Shown piece after piece: positions 34,466 through 43,180 of a stretch of 64,000 nt of DNA (position 1 is its first letter; each line of letters begins with the position of its first letter). The position numbers were made by a program, and so were the translations under genes. Under the pieces are notes generated by a model, which made no database searches, had not been told where the DNA came from, and worked only from the letters and a program-made list of their open reading frames with translations. Origin of the DNA: Halomonas smyrnensis AAD6 (GTDB lineage: Bacteria > Pseudomonadota > Gammaproteobacteria > Pseudomonadales > Halomonadaceae); the NCBI RefSeq assembly GCF_000265245.1, contig NZ_AJKS02000003.1, positions 1 through 64,000 on the forward strand. Direction: 5' to 3'.

Positions 34466-35215
34466 ATGAAAAAGCTTACGTCTCTTCTTGCAGCACTCAT
34501 GCTGGTACCGCTGTCGGCCATGGCAGATGCCGATCCGAGAGCCTTGATTGTGGTGACCAGCCACAGCGTCATGGGCGACACGGACAAGCCGACCGGCCTG
34601 TGGTTATCGGAGATGACCCACCCGCACCATGAATTGACCACTGCCGGCATCGAGGTCGAACTCGCCAGCATCGATGGCGGCGCCGCTCCCATCGATCCCT
34701 GGAGCCTGGAAGGCGATGACCCGATCAATGCCGCCTTCCTGGCCTCTCCGGAAACGCGCCGACTGCTGGACAACACGGCCAAGCTGGCCGATGTCGACCC
34801 TGCCGACTATGACGCCATTCTCTTCGCCGGAGGGCACGGCACGGTCTGGGATTTCCCGGACAGCCCGGCCGTCGAGAAGATCGGCTCGGCCATCTACGCC
34901 CAGGGCGGCTATGTGGCGGCCGTCTGTCATGGACCGACGGCCCTTTTGAACCTGCGTGACGAGCAAGGGAACCTGCTGATCGACGGCAAGCGGGTGGCAG
35001 GTTTCAGCAACGCCGAGGAAGCCGAGGTGGGCTTGACGGAAGTGGTGCCCTACCTGCTGCAGGATGCGCTGAGTGCAGGTGGCGCCCTCTATCAGGAGGG
35101 CGAGATGTTCCAGCCCTTCGTGGTCCAGGATGACCGCCTGATCACCGGCCAGAACCCCCAGTCCGCTACCGAGCTCGGCAAGACCCTGGCCGCCGCCCTG
35201 GCTGACAAACGCTGA
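34466..35215 (+). CDS. exported DJ-1/PfpI (type 1 glutamine amidotransferase-like) protein
   Basis: A 249-residue Hsp31/glyoxalase III-like protein. The first 22 residues, MKKLTSLLAALMLVPLSAMA, look like a Sec signal peptide with cleavage after AMA, so the mature protein should be periplasmic, which is unusual for this family. The nucleophile Cys is in AAVCHGPTALL (about residue 155 of the precursor), preceded by FAGGHGTVWDFPDSP with the conserved Glu/His surroundings. GGAG lies eight bases before the ATG. Members convert methylglyoxal to lactate or act as chaperones or deglycases. It sits just upstream of an alkene reductase on the same strand. Confidence 0.83.
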   Translation: MKKLTSLLAALMLVPLSAMADADPRALIVVTSHSVMGDTDKPTGLWLSEMTHPHHELTTAGIEVELASIDGGAAPIDPWSLEGDDPINAAFLASPETRRLLDNTAKLADVDPADYDAILFAGGHGTVWDFPDSPAVEKIGSAIYAQGGYVAAVCHGPTALLNLRDEQGNLLIDGKRVAGFSNAEEAEVGLTEVVPYLLQDALSAGGALYQEGEMFQPFVVQDDRLITGQNPQSATELGKTLAAALADKR

Positions 35216-35325
35216 ACGGCCTGTCGCATCAGCCGGGATGATGATCGATATATCTCGTCCGAATGAGTCCGCCCGGCCCACGGGCGGATACTCGAGGGTT
35301 CTCCACAACATTTTACGAGGATGCT

Positions 35326-36408
35326 ATGACCACACTTTTTTCTCCCCTGAAAATGGGCGCCAGTGAATTGGCCAACCGGGTCTTCATGGCCCCCCTCACC
35401 CGCGTCCGTGCCGACGCCGATCACGTTCCCACGGACATGATGGTTGAGTATTACGCCCAGCGTGCCTCTGCGGGCCTGATCATCGCCGAAGCGACCATGG
35501 CCATCGAAGGCAATTCGGCCTTCTGGCGCGAACCTGGCATCTATTCCGAGGCGCAAGTTGAAGGCTGGAAGAAAGTCACTGATGCGGTACATGCCAAGGG
35601 TGGCAAGATTTATCTGCAGATCTGGCACGGCGGCCGCGCCTGTCACCCGGTGTTAAACGACGGCAAGGATCCGGTAGCGCCCAGCGCCATTGCCATCACC
35701 AGCGATGAAGCGCACACACCGGAAGGCAAGAAGTCCTACACGGTTCCCCGCGCACTGGCCGACGACGAAATCCCGGCCATCATCGACGGCTTCCGCACCG
35801 CCGCCGAGAATGCCAAGCGCGCCGGCTTTGACGGTGTTGAGGTGCATGGTGCCAACGGCTACCTGCTGGACCAGTTCCTGCGTGATGGTTCCAACCATCG
35901 AGAAGGCCCCTACGGTGGCCCGATCGAAAATCGCGCTCGCCTGTTGCTGGAGGTGATTGAGGCGGTATCCGGAGTGTTTGGCTCCGAGAACGTCGGTGTT
36001 CGACTGAGCCCCCTGAACAGTTTCCAGAGCATGAAGGACAGTGATCCGGTCGGCCTGGTGACCTGGCTCGCCAAGCGCCTGAACGACTACGGCCTGGCCT
36101 TCGTTCATTTGATGCGCAGCGACTTTTTCGGGGAGCAGCAAGCGGACGTGATCACTCCGGTCCGCGAGCACTTCAAGGGCAAGTTGATCCTCAACATGAG
36201 CTACACCGGTGAAGAAGCAGAACAAGCCATCGAATCCGGACTGGCCGACGCGGTCGCCTTTGGCGTGCCCTTCATTGCCAACCCGGACCTTCCGGAGCGC
36301 CTGAAGCTTGGCGCCGAGCTCAACGAAGCAGATTCCTCGACGTTTTACACCCAGGAGACGGAGGGGTATACCGATTACCCTTACCTCGAAGAATTAGCCG
36401 AAGCATAG
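35326..36408 (+). CDS. old yellow enzyme family alkene reductase (NemA-like)
   Basis: A 360-residue FMN-dependent TIM-barrel enoate reductase. Features are LFSPLKMGASELANRVFMAPLTR at the N-terminus, IYLQIWHGGRACHP around residue 98, the catalytic/FMN segment FDGVEVHGANGYLLDQFLRD (about 175-194), REGPYGGPIENR, and the phosphate-binding end GVPFIANPDLPERL. It reduces activated C=C bonds, such as those in N-ethylmaleimide, cyclohexenone or nitroesters, with NAD(P)H. ACGAGG lies five bases before the ATG at 35326. The coding sequence is visibly less GC-rich than neighbours such as the Gfo/Idh/MocA gene. A clear terminator follows. Confidence 0.9.
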   Translation: MTTLFSPLKMGASELANRVFMAPLTRVRADADHVPTDMMVEYYAQRASAGLIIAEATMAIEGNSAFWREPGIYSEAQVEGWKKVTDAVHAKGGKIYLQIWHGGRACHPVLNDGKDPVAPSAIAITSDEAHTPEGKKSYTVPRALADDEIPAIIDGFRTAAENAKRAGFDGVEVHGANGYLLDQFLRDGSNHREGPYGGPIENRARLLLEVIEAVSGVFGSENVGVRLSPLNSFQSMKDSDPVGLVTWLAKRLNDYGLAFVHLMRSDFFGEQQADVITPVREHFKGKLILNMSYTGEEAEQAIESGLADAVAFGVPFIANPDLPERLKLGAELNEADSSTFYTQETEGYTDYPYLEELAEA

Positions 36409-36413
36409 TACTG

Positions 36414-36438
36414 AAGGGGGCTATTAGCCCCCTTTTTT
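36414..36438 (+). terminator. rho-independent terminator of the alkene reductase gene
   Basis: Stem GGGGGCT / AGCCCCC with an ATT loop, starting six bases after the stop, flanked by A residues and followed by a run of six T. One of the best intrinsic terminators in the window. Confidence 0.85.
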
Positions 36439-36545
36439 CGTTGCGGAGAAAACATGACCTTTATCGGAGCTTGATATATAGGTTCAGCTCCAGCTCACGA
36501 TAAATGCGATACCTGTATGGTCCCGGGCAGTAGTGCACAGGGGCT

Positions 36546-36845
36546 TCATGGAAGCGCTTGGGGCCATCCTGCCAGCGCCCTGAAGCTGCTGGCCAACATG
36601 TCGTCGCGGGTACAGATGCGGCGGAGTTCCTTGATCCACCCAAAACAGCGCTCGATGATGTTTCGCTCTCGACAACGCGGCTTGTCGAAGCCCCGGGAAG
36701 CGCCGGGTCGAGGCTTTCGCTGCATCTTGCGCCGGGCAGTGAGATCGCCGTCCTAGCCCTCGTCCGCCACGATTTAGCGACAACGTTTACCTGGTCTTCC
36801 CCGGCTGCCAGTCAGATGAACGTGTTCCATAGTAGGCGACGAGCA
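36546..36845 (-). pseudogene. decayed IS5-like DDE transposase, C-terminal part
   Basis: On the minus strand one reading frame gives LTGSRGRPGKR, IVADEG, then about 40 residues later CRERNIIERCFGWIKELRRI and CTRDDMLASSFRALAGW. This is the C-terminal part of an IS5-family (IS427/IS1031-like) transposase, in which the RNVIER-FG-LKDFRRI block carries the catalytic Glu and VADKGYD the second Asp. Two in-frame stops (TAA at 36776-36774 and TAG at 36755-36753) and the missing N-terminal half show that it is dead. No terminal inverted repeats were recognised. The rest of 36439-37058 holds no other gene. Confidence 0.75.
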
Positions 36846-37058
36846 ACATTGCCTCCCTCTTCTGCATGGCCCGATAGATGGCTAGCACACATCCATCATG
36901 AATAGCCGTGCAGTCTCTCGGTTTAGTGGCACATCCCAAATAATCCACGAATATTCATCAACCGGAACAACGGGCAGCATTGTCTCTCGGCAAAGAATGA
37001 CGCGAATCAAGAACCCCTCACCGAGTCATGGCAGAAACCTTCGCCGCCCCCTCTTTGA

Positions 37059-38012
37059 TCATGGCAGACCAGCTTTGCCATACATGGTGGCAAACCCCGG
37101 AATACGCGCCTCCCAGACGGGCGGGTCCCCCACCAGCTCCTTGACGATCTGCATGAACAGCCGGGTGCGCAACGGCACGTCGCGATGCGGGTAGAGCAGA
37201 TTGATCGTGCCATATCGCTCGAGCGGCAGGTCGGTCATCACCGGGACGATCAGCCCCTCGAGCACCTCGTCGTCGATACCGCAGGCCGGCAGGATGCCGA
37301 TGCCCATGCCAGCCACGATGCCCTGTTTGATGACCTCGATCTCGTTGGTACGTAGCTGACTGTTCAGAGTCAGCTGCTGCCGCCCGCCCTGGGGATCGAG
37401 ATAACGCAGGTAGTCCACCTTGGCGTGATGAGAGGACCAGGTCAGGGCCGGCAGCCTGGGCAGGCTCGATAGGCAAATCGGCTCTTCCTGGCGACGCAGG
37501 AAGTCGGGGCTGGCACCGATCAACAGCTGATTGGGCGCCAGCGGGCTGGCCACCAGGTTAGAGTCCTCCAGCTCGCCGATGCGCAGGGCCACATCGAAGC
37601 CCTCGCCGATGAGATCGACCGGGCGATCCTCCAGCATCATTTCCACCTCGACCTCGGGATAGGCCGAACGAAAGCGTCGGACCGCCTCGAAGCCGATTCG
37701 TGTGCCCAGCAGACCGGGCGCATTGATTCTCAGGCTGCCCTGCGGACTCCCCTGGAGATTCTCGGCCAGGGTCTGGGTATTGCTCATCCACTCGCGCAGC
37801 GAGCGCCCCTGCTCCAGCATGGCCTGACCGGCATGAGTCAGCGACAGCGAACGTGTCGAGCGATTGACCAGCCGCACGCCCAGCTCTTCCTCGAGCCTGG
37901 CGACATGCTTGGAGATCACGGAGCGGTCCAGCTTGCGCCGCTTGGCGGCCTCGGTGAAGCTGCCGAGTTCCGCCACTTCCACCAGCAGCAGCAACCGGCT
38001 CGGCATATCCAT
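37059..38012 (-). CDS. LysR family regulator of the MexEF-like pump
   Basis: A 317-residue LysR-type regulator with MPSRLLLLVEVAELGSFTEAA near the N-terminus, the unusual recognition segment RKLDRSVISKHVARLEEELG, and VNRSTRSLSLTHAG. The effector domain ends with YPHRDVPLRTRLFMQIVKEL. The Met at 38012 is used because GGAGG lies five bases upstream. It is divergent, across 129 bases, from the RND efflux operon at 38142, like MexT relative to mexEF-oprN in Pseudomonas, and is expected to control the pump in response to electrophilic or disulfide stress. Confidence 0.87.
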   Translation of the reverse strand: MDMPSRLLLLVEVAELGSFTEAAKRRKLDRSVISKHVARLEEELGVRLVNRSTRSLSLTHAGQAMLEQGRSLREWMSNTQTLAENLQGSPQGSLRINAPGLLGTRIGFEAVRRFRSAYPEVEVEMMLEDRPVDLIGEGFDVALRIGELEDSNLVASPLAPNQLLIGASPDFLRRQEEPICLSSLPRLPALTWSSHHAKVDYLRYLDPQGGRQQLTLNSQLRTNEIEVIKQGIVAGMGIGILPACGIDDEVLEGLIVPVMTDLPLERYGTINLLYPHRDVPLRTRLFMQIVKELVGDPPVWEARIPGFATMYGKAGLP

Positions 38013-38141
38013 TGGTGCCTCCAGGCAGGCCAAAAACAGTCATAGAGTGCATTTTCGGCAACAATCTTGTGCGACCGACCGCACTAATTCAAGGCGACAT
38101 GAATCGTTAGACTCCCGTCCATTGCCACATGGATTCGACTT

Positions 38142-39452
38142 ATGTCTAACAACATTCCCCCCGTCGGGGCCAACCGGCCTCCTTCATGGCCCCGTCGCAC
38201 GGCGCGCCAGGGCCTGTATCTGGTGGCGCTGACCGCCTTCGGCGCCCTGCTGGCAGGCTGTCAGCCGAGCCAGGGCGATGCTTCACAGACGAGCGAGGCC
38301 AGCCAGCCGCCTTCCGTGGAGGTCGTGGAGGCGGTCAAGCAGCCGATCGCCCAATGGTACCGTTATACCACGCGGCTCGAGGCCCCCGAGCGGGTGACCC
38401 TGCGCCCGCGTGTCACCGGTCAGGTGGACGAGGTGCTGTTCGAGGAAGGCAGCCTCGTCGAGCAGGGCCAGCCGCTGGTACGCCTCGACCTCGCCCCCTT
38501 CGAGGCCCGTGTGCGCGAGCTCGAGGCCCAGCTGGCCCGCGGGCGAGCCGAGCAGGCCAGGGTGGACGGCGAGGCCAATCGCGCCGCGCAGCTTGTTCAG
38601 CGCAATCTGATGGCTCGCGAAGAGGCCGACGCGCGTCGCGCCAACGCCCGGGCGCAACATGCCCAGGTGGCCACCCTCCAGGCCCAGCTCGACAGGGCTC
38701 GCCTGGACCTCGAGCATGCCGTGGTGACGGCACCCATCAGCGGTCGCGTCTCCCGGGCCGACCTGACCGAGGGCAACGTGGTCACCGCCGGCCAGAGCGT
38801 GCTGACCACCCTCGTCAGCACCGATCAGGTCGATGCCTACTTCGATATCGACGAACGCACCTGGAATCGCGCCTTCGCCAGCCTCGACGCCGATCAGGAC
38901 TGGCCGGTGAGCCTGCAGCTGGCCGGACAGGATGACTTCGCCTTCGAGGGCCGGCTCGACTTCATCGACAACCGGGTCGACCCGGCGACCGGCACCCTGC
39001 GGGTGCGGGCGCGCCTCGATGCCGACCATGCCTCGCTTCGTCCCGGTGCCTTTGCTCGCGTCAGGCTCACCGCCGCCTCACAGCATGAGGGGGTGCTGAT
39101 CCCCGATCGCGCCATCGGCACGGATCTGGACGCCCGCTTCGTGCTGGTGGCCGAGGAAGACGGTGCCCTCGCCTACCGCCAGGTCACCACCGGCAGCCGC
39201 TTCGGCGCCTGGCGCGAGATCACCTCCGGTCTCCAGGGGGGCGAACCCGTGGTCGCCGCCGGCCCTGCCAAGGTCGGGCCCGGCATGGCGGTCACCGCAG
39301 AGATCGTCGACGGACCGGATCGCACGCCGCTCGAACGGCTGCGCGAACGCACCACGCAGCTGGCCCGACAGCTGGAGGGCCCGCAGGCGGTCGACGAGGC
39401 ACCCCCGCTCGTCGTGACCGAGCAGGACCGTCAGGATCAGGAGCGGTCATGA
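38142..39452 (+). CDS. RND efflux periplasmic adaptor lipoprotein (MexE-like)
   Basis: A 436-residue membrane fusion protein. The lipobox GALLAGC places the lipidated cysteine at residue 40, after an N-terminal extension and hydrophobic segment. The lipoyl and hairpin domains are seen as RPRVTGQVDEVLFEEGSLVEQGQPL and a coiled coil rich in R, A, Q and E (about 130-200), followed by TAPISGRVSRADLTEGNVV and the beta-barrel and membrane-proximal domains. It connects the inner-membrane pump to the outer-membrane channel. The stop overlaps the RND permease start (ATGA at 39449-39452). Confidence 0.9.
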   Translation: MSNNIPPVGANRPPSWPRRTARQGLYLVALTAFGALLAGCQPSQGDASQTSEASQPPSVEVVEAVKQPIAQWYRYTTRLEAPERVTLRPRVTGQVDEVLFEEGSLVEQGQPLVRLDLAPFEARVRELEAQLARGRAEQARVDGEANRAAQLVQRNLMAREEADARRANARAQHAQVATLQAQLDRARLDLEHAVVTAPISGRVSRADLTEGNVVTAGQSVLTTLVSTDQVDAYFDIDERTWNRAFASLDADQDWPVSLQLAGQDDFAFEGRLDFIDNRVDPATGTLRVRARLDADHASLRPGAFARVRLTAASQHEGVLIPDRAIGTDLDARFVLVAEEDGALAYRQVTTGSRFGAWREITSGLQGGEPVVAAGPAKVGPGMAVTAEIVDGPDRTPLERLRERTTQLARQLEGPQAVDEAPPLVVTEQDRQDQERS

Positions 39453-42400
39453 ACGTCTCGAGCTTCTTCATTCGACGTCCGATCTTCGCCGCGGTGCTGT
39501 CGATCCTGATCGTGGTGGCCGGCAGCCTGGCGCTGTTCAAGCTGCCGGTCTCGGAGTATCCCCAGGTGGTACCGCCGACCGTGGTGGTCAAGGCCAACTA
39601 CCCCGGGGCCAATCCGGAAGTCATCGCCAAGACCGTCGCCACGCCCCTGGAGCAGGAGATCACCGGGGTCGAAGGCATGCTGTACATGGACTCCCAGTCC
39701 ACCGCCGACGGCAACCTGACCCTGACGGTGACCTTTGCCCTGGGCACCGATCTCGACCAGGCCCAGGTCAACGTCCAGAACCGGGTGGCCCGGGCCACGC
39801 CGCGCCTCCCGCAGGAGGTGCAGGCCCTGGGCGTGACGACGGAGAAGTCGTCGCCCAACCTGACCATGGTGGTCCACCTGACCTCGCCGGATGGCCGCTA
39901 TGACCAGCTGTGGCTGTCCAACTACGCGCGCCTCAACCTGCAGGACGACATCGCCCGCCTGGACGGCGTCGGCGACGTTCAGCTGTTCGGTGCCGGCGAA
40001 TATGCCATGCGGGTCTGGCTCGATCCGGATGCCGTCGCCTCCCGCAACCTCAGTGCCGGCGACGTGGTCGCGGCCCTGCGCGAACAGAACCAGCAGGTGG
40101 CGGCCGGCAGCCTGGGTGCCCAGCCGGCTCCCAGCGAAAGCCAGTTCCAGCGCCTGCTCAACGTCAAGGGCCGCCTGTCATCGCCCGAGGAGTTCCGCGA
40201 CATCGTGATTGCGGTCGACGATGATGGCCGCATCACGCGCCTCGCCGACGTGGCTCGGGTCGAGCTCGGCGCCGATCAGTACGCGCTGCGTTCGCAGCTG
40301 GATGGCAAGGACGCCGTGGCCATGCCGGTCTTCCAGCGCCCCGGCTCCAACGCCATCGCCCTGTCCGATGCGGTGCGCGGCTACATGGCCGAGGCCGAAC
40401 AGGCCTTCCCGGACGGCGTGGAATACGACATCGCCTACGATCCGACGGTCTTCGTGCGCGGTTCCATCGAGGCGGTGGTGCACACCCTGCTGGAGGCGGT
40501 GCTGCTGGTGGTGGTCGTCGTGGTGCTGTTCCTGCAGACCTGGCGCGCCTCGCTGATCCCGCTCATCGCCGTTCCCGTCTCCCTGATCGGCACCTTCGCC
40601 GTCATGCAGATGATCGGCGTCTCGATCAACACGCTGTCGCTGTTCGGCCTGGTGCTCGCCATCGGCATCGTGGTCGATGATGCCATCGTGGTGGTGGAGA
40701 ACGTCGAGCGGAACATCGAGCTCGGCCACTCGCCGTTCGAGGCGACCCAGATCGCCATGCGCGAGGTCACCGGCCCGATCATCGCCATCGCCCTGGTGTT
40801 GACCGCGGTCTTCGTGCCCACGGCCTTCATCAGCGGCCTGACCGGCCAGTTCTACCAGCAGTTCGCCCTGACCATCACCATCTCGACCCTGATCTCGGCC
40901 TTCAATTCGCTGACCCTGTCGCCGGCCCTGTCGGCCCTGCTGCTCAAGCCCCATGGCAGCAAGCCGGACTGGCTGACCCGAGGCATCGACATGCTGTTCG
41001 GCCGCTGGCTGTTCACGCCCTTCAACCGGGCCTTCACCGCCATGTCACGGGGCTACACCGGCCTGATCCGTCGCCTGCTGCGCTTCGGCCTGATCGTCGG
41101 CGTCGGCTACGTGGCGCTGCTCGGCCTGACCGGCAAGGTCTTCCAGGAGGTGCCCGGCGGCTTCATCCCCGCCCAGGACAAGCAGTACCTGGTCGCCATG
41201 GCGCAACTGCCGGATGCGGCCAGCCTGGACCGCACCAGCGAGGTGATCAGCGAGATGCAGGAAATCGCGCTGAATACCCCGGGCGTCGCCCACACCGTGG
41301 CCTTCCCCGGCCTCTCGGTGAACGGCTTCGTCAACGCCTCGAACTCCGGGATCGTCTTCACCACCCTGGAGGGCTTCGAGGACCGCCAATCGCCGGAGCT
41401 CTCCGCCAGCGCCATCGCCGCCAAGCTCAACGCCCAGTTCGCCCAGATCGACGAGGCCTACGTGGCGGTCTTCCCGCCGCCGCCGATCCTCGGCCTGGGC
41501 TCCACCGGCGGCTTCAAGCTGCAGCTGCAGGATCGCGGCAACGTCGGCTTCAACGGGCTGTTCGATGCCACCCAGGCCGTGGTCGATGCCGCCAATCAGG
41601 ACCCGCGCCTGACCGGTGTCTACTCGAGCTATCGCATTCAGGTGCCGCAGTTCGATGTCGACGTGGATCGCGAGCAGGCCCTGGTGATGAACGTCTCCCT
41701 GGACGCGGTCTTCGACACCCTGCAGGTCTACCTGGGCTCGCTGTACGTCAACGACATCAACCAGTTCGGACGCACCTACCAGGTGCGTGCCCAGGCCGAC
41801 GCCGAGTACCGCCTCGACGCCGAGGCGATTCGACGGCTCAAGGTGCGCAGCAACGACGGGCGCATGATCCCGCTGGGCAGCTTCGTCGAGGTCACCCCGA
41901 CCACCGGTCCCGATCGGGTCATGCACTACAACACCTTCGTCAGTGCCGACATCAACGGCTCGCCGGCGCCCGGCTACTCGAGCGACGAGGCCAAGCAGGC
42001 GATCGAGGACGTGCTGGCGAACACCCTGCCGGCGGGCGTGGACTACGAATGGACCGAGGTGACCTACCAGCAGGTGCTGGCCGGCAACACCATGATCTAT
42101 GTCTTCCCGCTGGTGGTGCTGCTGGTGTTCCTGGTGCTGGCGGCCCAGTACGAGAGCTGGTCGCTGCCCTTCTCGATCATCCTCATCGTGCCGATGACGC
42201 TGCTGTCCGCCATGGCCGGCGTCTGGCTGACCGGCGGCGACAACAACATCTTCACCCGCGTCGGGCTGATCGTGCTGGTGGCACTGGCCTGCAAGAACGC
42301 CATCCTGCTGGTCGAGTTCGCCCGCGAGCAGCAACTCTCGGGACAGTCGCGGGTCGAGGCCGTGCTGACCGCCTGCCGCCTGCGCCTGCGCCCGATCCTG

Positions 42401-42622
42401 ATGACCTCGGTGGCCTTCACCGCCGGCGTCATCCCGCTGATGCTCGCCGGCGGCGCCGGCAGCGAGATGCGCCAGGCCATGGGCGTCGCCGTCTTCTACG
42501 GCATGATCGGCGTGACCCTGTTCGGGCTGTTGCTGACCCCGCTGTTCTACGTGGGCATGCGTCGCCTGGTGGAACGGCGCCAGCCCGCCACGCCCCCGCC
42601 ACTCGCCGACGCCACCGAGTGA
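39449..42622 (+). CDS. RND multidrug efflux permease (MexF-like)
   Basis: A 1057-residue HAE-1 family proton antiporter with twelve helices and two large periplasmic loops. The opening SSFFIRRPIFAAVLSILIVV, MLYMDSQSTADGNLTLTVTFA and MVVHLTSPDGRYDQLWLSNY match MexF closely from memory. The helix 4 proton-relay aspartates are in GIVVDDAIVVVENVE. It exports chloramphenicol-, quinolone- or quinone-like molecules in MexF relatives. It is translated in coupling with the adaptor gene and followed by a strong terminator hairpin, although a TolC-like gene lies further downstream. Confidence 0.92.
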   Translation: MNVSSFFIRRPIFAAVLSILIVVAGSLALFKLPVSEYPQVVPPTVVVKANYPGANPEVIAKTVATPLEQEITGVEGMLYMDSQSTADGNLTLTVTFALGTDLDQAQVNVQNRVARATPRLPQEVQALGVTTEKSSPNLTMVVHLTSPDGRYDQLWLSNYARLNLQDDIARLDGVGDVQLFGAGEYAMRVWLDPDAVASRNLSAGDVVAALREQNQQVAAGSLGAQPAPSESQFQRLLNVKGRLSSPEEFRDIVIAVDDDGRITRLADVARVELGADQYALRSQLDGKDAVAMPVFQRPGSNAIALSDAVRGYMAEAEQAFPDGVEYDIAYDPTVFVRGSIEAVVHTLLEAVLLVVVVVVLFLQTWRASLIPLIAVPVSLIGTFAVMQMIGVSINTLSLFGLVLAIGIVVDDAIVVVENVERNIELGHSPFEATQIAMREVTGPIIAIALVLTAVFVPTAFISGLTGQFYQQFALTITISTLISAFNSLTLSPALSALLLKPHGSKPDWLTRGIDMLFGRWLFTPFNRAFTAMSRGYTGLIRRLLRFGLIVGVGYVALLGLTGKVFQEVPGGFIPAQDKQYLVAMAQLPDAASLDRTSEVISEMQEIALNTPGVAHTVAFPGLSVNGFVNASNSGIVFTTLEGFEDRQSPELSASAIAAKLNAQFAQIDEAYVAVFPPPPILGLGSTGGFKLQLQDRGNVGFNGLFDATQAVVDAANQDPRLTGVYSSYRIQVPQFDVDVDREQALVMNVSLDAVFDTLQVYLGSLYVNDINQFGRTYQVRAQADAEYRLDAEAIRRLKVRSNDGRMIPLGSFVEVTPTTGPDRVMHYNTFVSADINGSPAPGYSSDEAKQAIEDVLANTLPAGVDYEWTEVTYQQVLAGNTMIYVFPLVVLLVFLVLAAQYESWSLPFSIILIVPMTLLSAMAGVWLTGGDNNIFTRVGLIVLVALACKNAILLVEFAREQQLSGQSRVEAVLTACRLRLRPILMTSVAFTAGVIPLMLAGGAGSEMRQAMGVAVFYGMIGVTLFGLLLTPLFYVGMRRLVERRQPATPPPLADATE

Positions 42623-42628
42623 GGTTCA

Positions 42629-42657
42629 GGGGCCGGCCAAACGGCCGGCCCCGTTTT
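42629..42657 (+). terminator. terminator hairpin after the RND permease gene
   Basis: A perfect ten-base stem GGGGCCGGCC / GGCCGGCCCC with an AAAC loop, followed by GTTTT, starts six bases after the permease stop. It may reduce expression of the downstream NTF2-like and TolC-like genes relative to the pump. Confidence 0.75.
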
Positions 42658-42679
42658 CCCTGCCACCCCTGGAGGCAAG

Positions 42680-43090
42680 ATGCAGACCGACTTTCATGAT
42701 GACATGGCCCTCGAGGCCGAGATCGAATGCTTCGCCCATCGCTGGTTCTCGCTCAGGAACCGCAATGCCCCGGCCGCGACCCTGGCGGAGCTGATCGCTC
42801 CCGACGCCACGATCCGCCTGCTCGGCGAGAGTCGAACGGTTGCCGAGTGCCTGGACGCCTGGGCCTCGAGAGACGGCGAGATCCTGCTGAGCAGCCATGT
42901 TCCGCTCAGGGTTCGCAGCCGTCGCAAGGGCGACTACCGGGTGCGTGTCGCGTTGCGCGTGCTGGAACGCACGGCCCTGCGCAATGGCGATGTCCGGCAG
43001 GTGGTGCAGGAGCAGCGCTGGGAACTGGATATCGCCAGCGGCGACTTCCTGATGACCGCCCTCTCCGTCGACGATATTCGCGACGCCTGA
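42680..43090 (+). CDS. NTF2/SnoaL-like small protein
   Basis: A 136-residue protein with the cone-shaped NTF2-like fold pattern: an N-terminal helix region (ALEAEIECFAHRWFSLRN), TLAELIAPDATIRLLGESR, then four long beta strands including YRVRVALRVLERTAL and VVQEQRWELDIASGDFLMTAL. No catalytic residues can be assigned; SnoaL-like isomerases, dehydratases and non-catalytic binding proteins share this fold. GGAGG lies four bases before the ATG. It sits between the RND permease terminator and the outer-membrane channel gene, on the same strand. A role in binding or processing a pump substrate is possible. Confidence 0.75.
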   Translation: MQTDFHDDMALEAEIECFAHRWFSLRNRNAPAATLAELIAPDATIRLLGESRTVAECLDAWASRDGEILLSSHVPLRVRSRRKGDYRVRVALRVLERTALRNGDVRQVVQEQRWELDIASGDFLMTALSVDDIRDA

Positions 43091-43180
43091 AGGCCGGGAT
43101 GTGCCCGCGGCGCCCTGCCGCACGAGACCCCTTTGCCCCTCCGGCCGCAGGCCTCGAGGAACCTGGACAGGACCTGAAAG

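Noticed and set aside
36461..36643. Small minus-strand frame overlapping the transposase remnant
   Set aside because: A different frame of the same stretch gives the transposase match, so this one is an artefact.
41045..42334. Long open frame antisense to the RND permease gene
   Set aside because: Low-complexity product without motifs, entirely inside a clear gene; typical of high-GC coding DNA.
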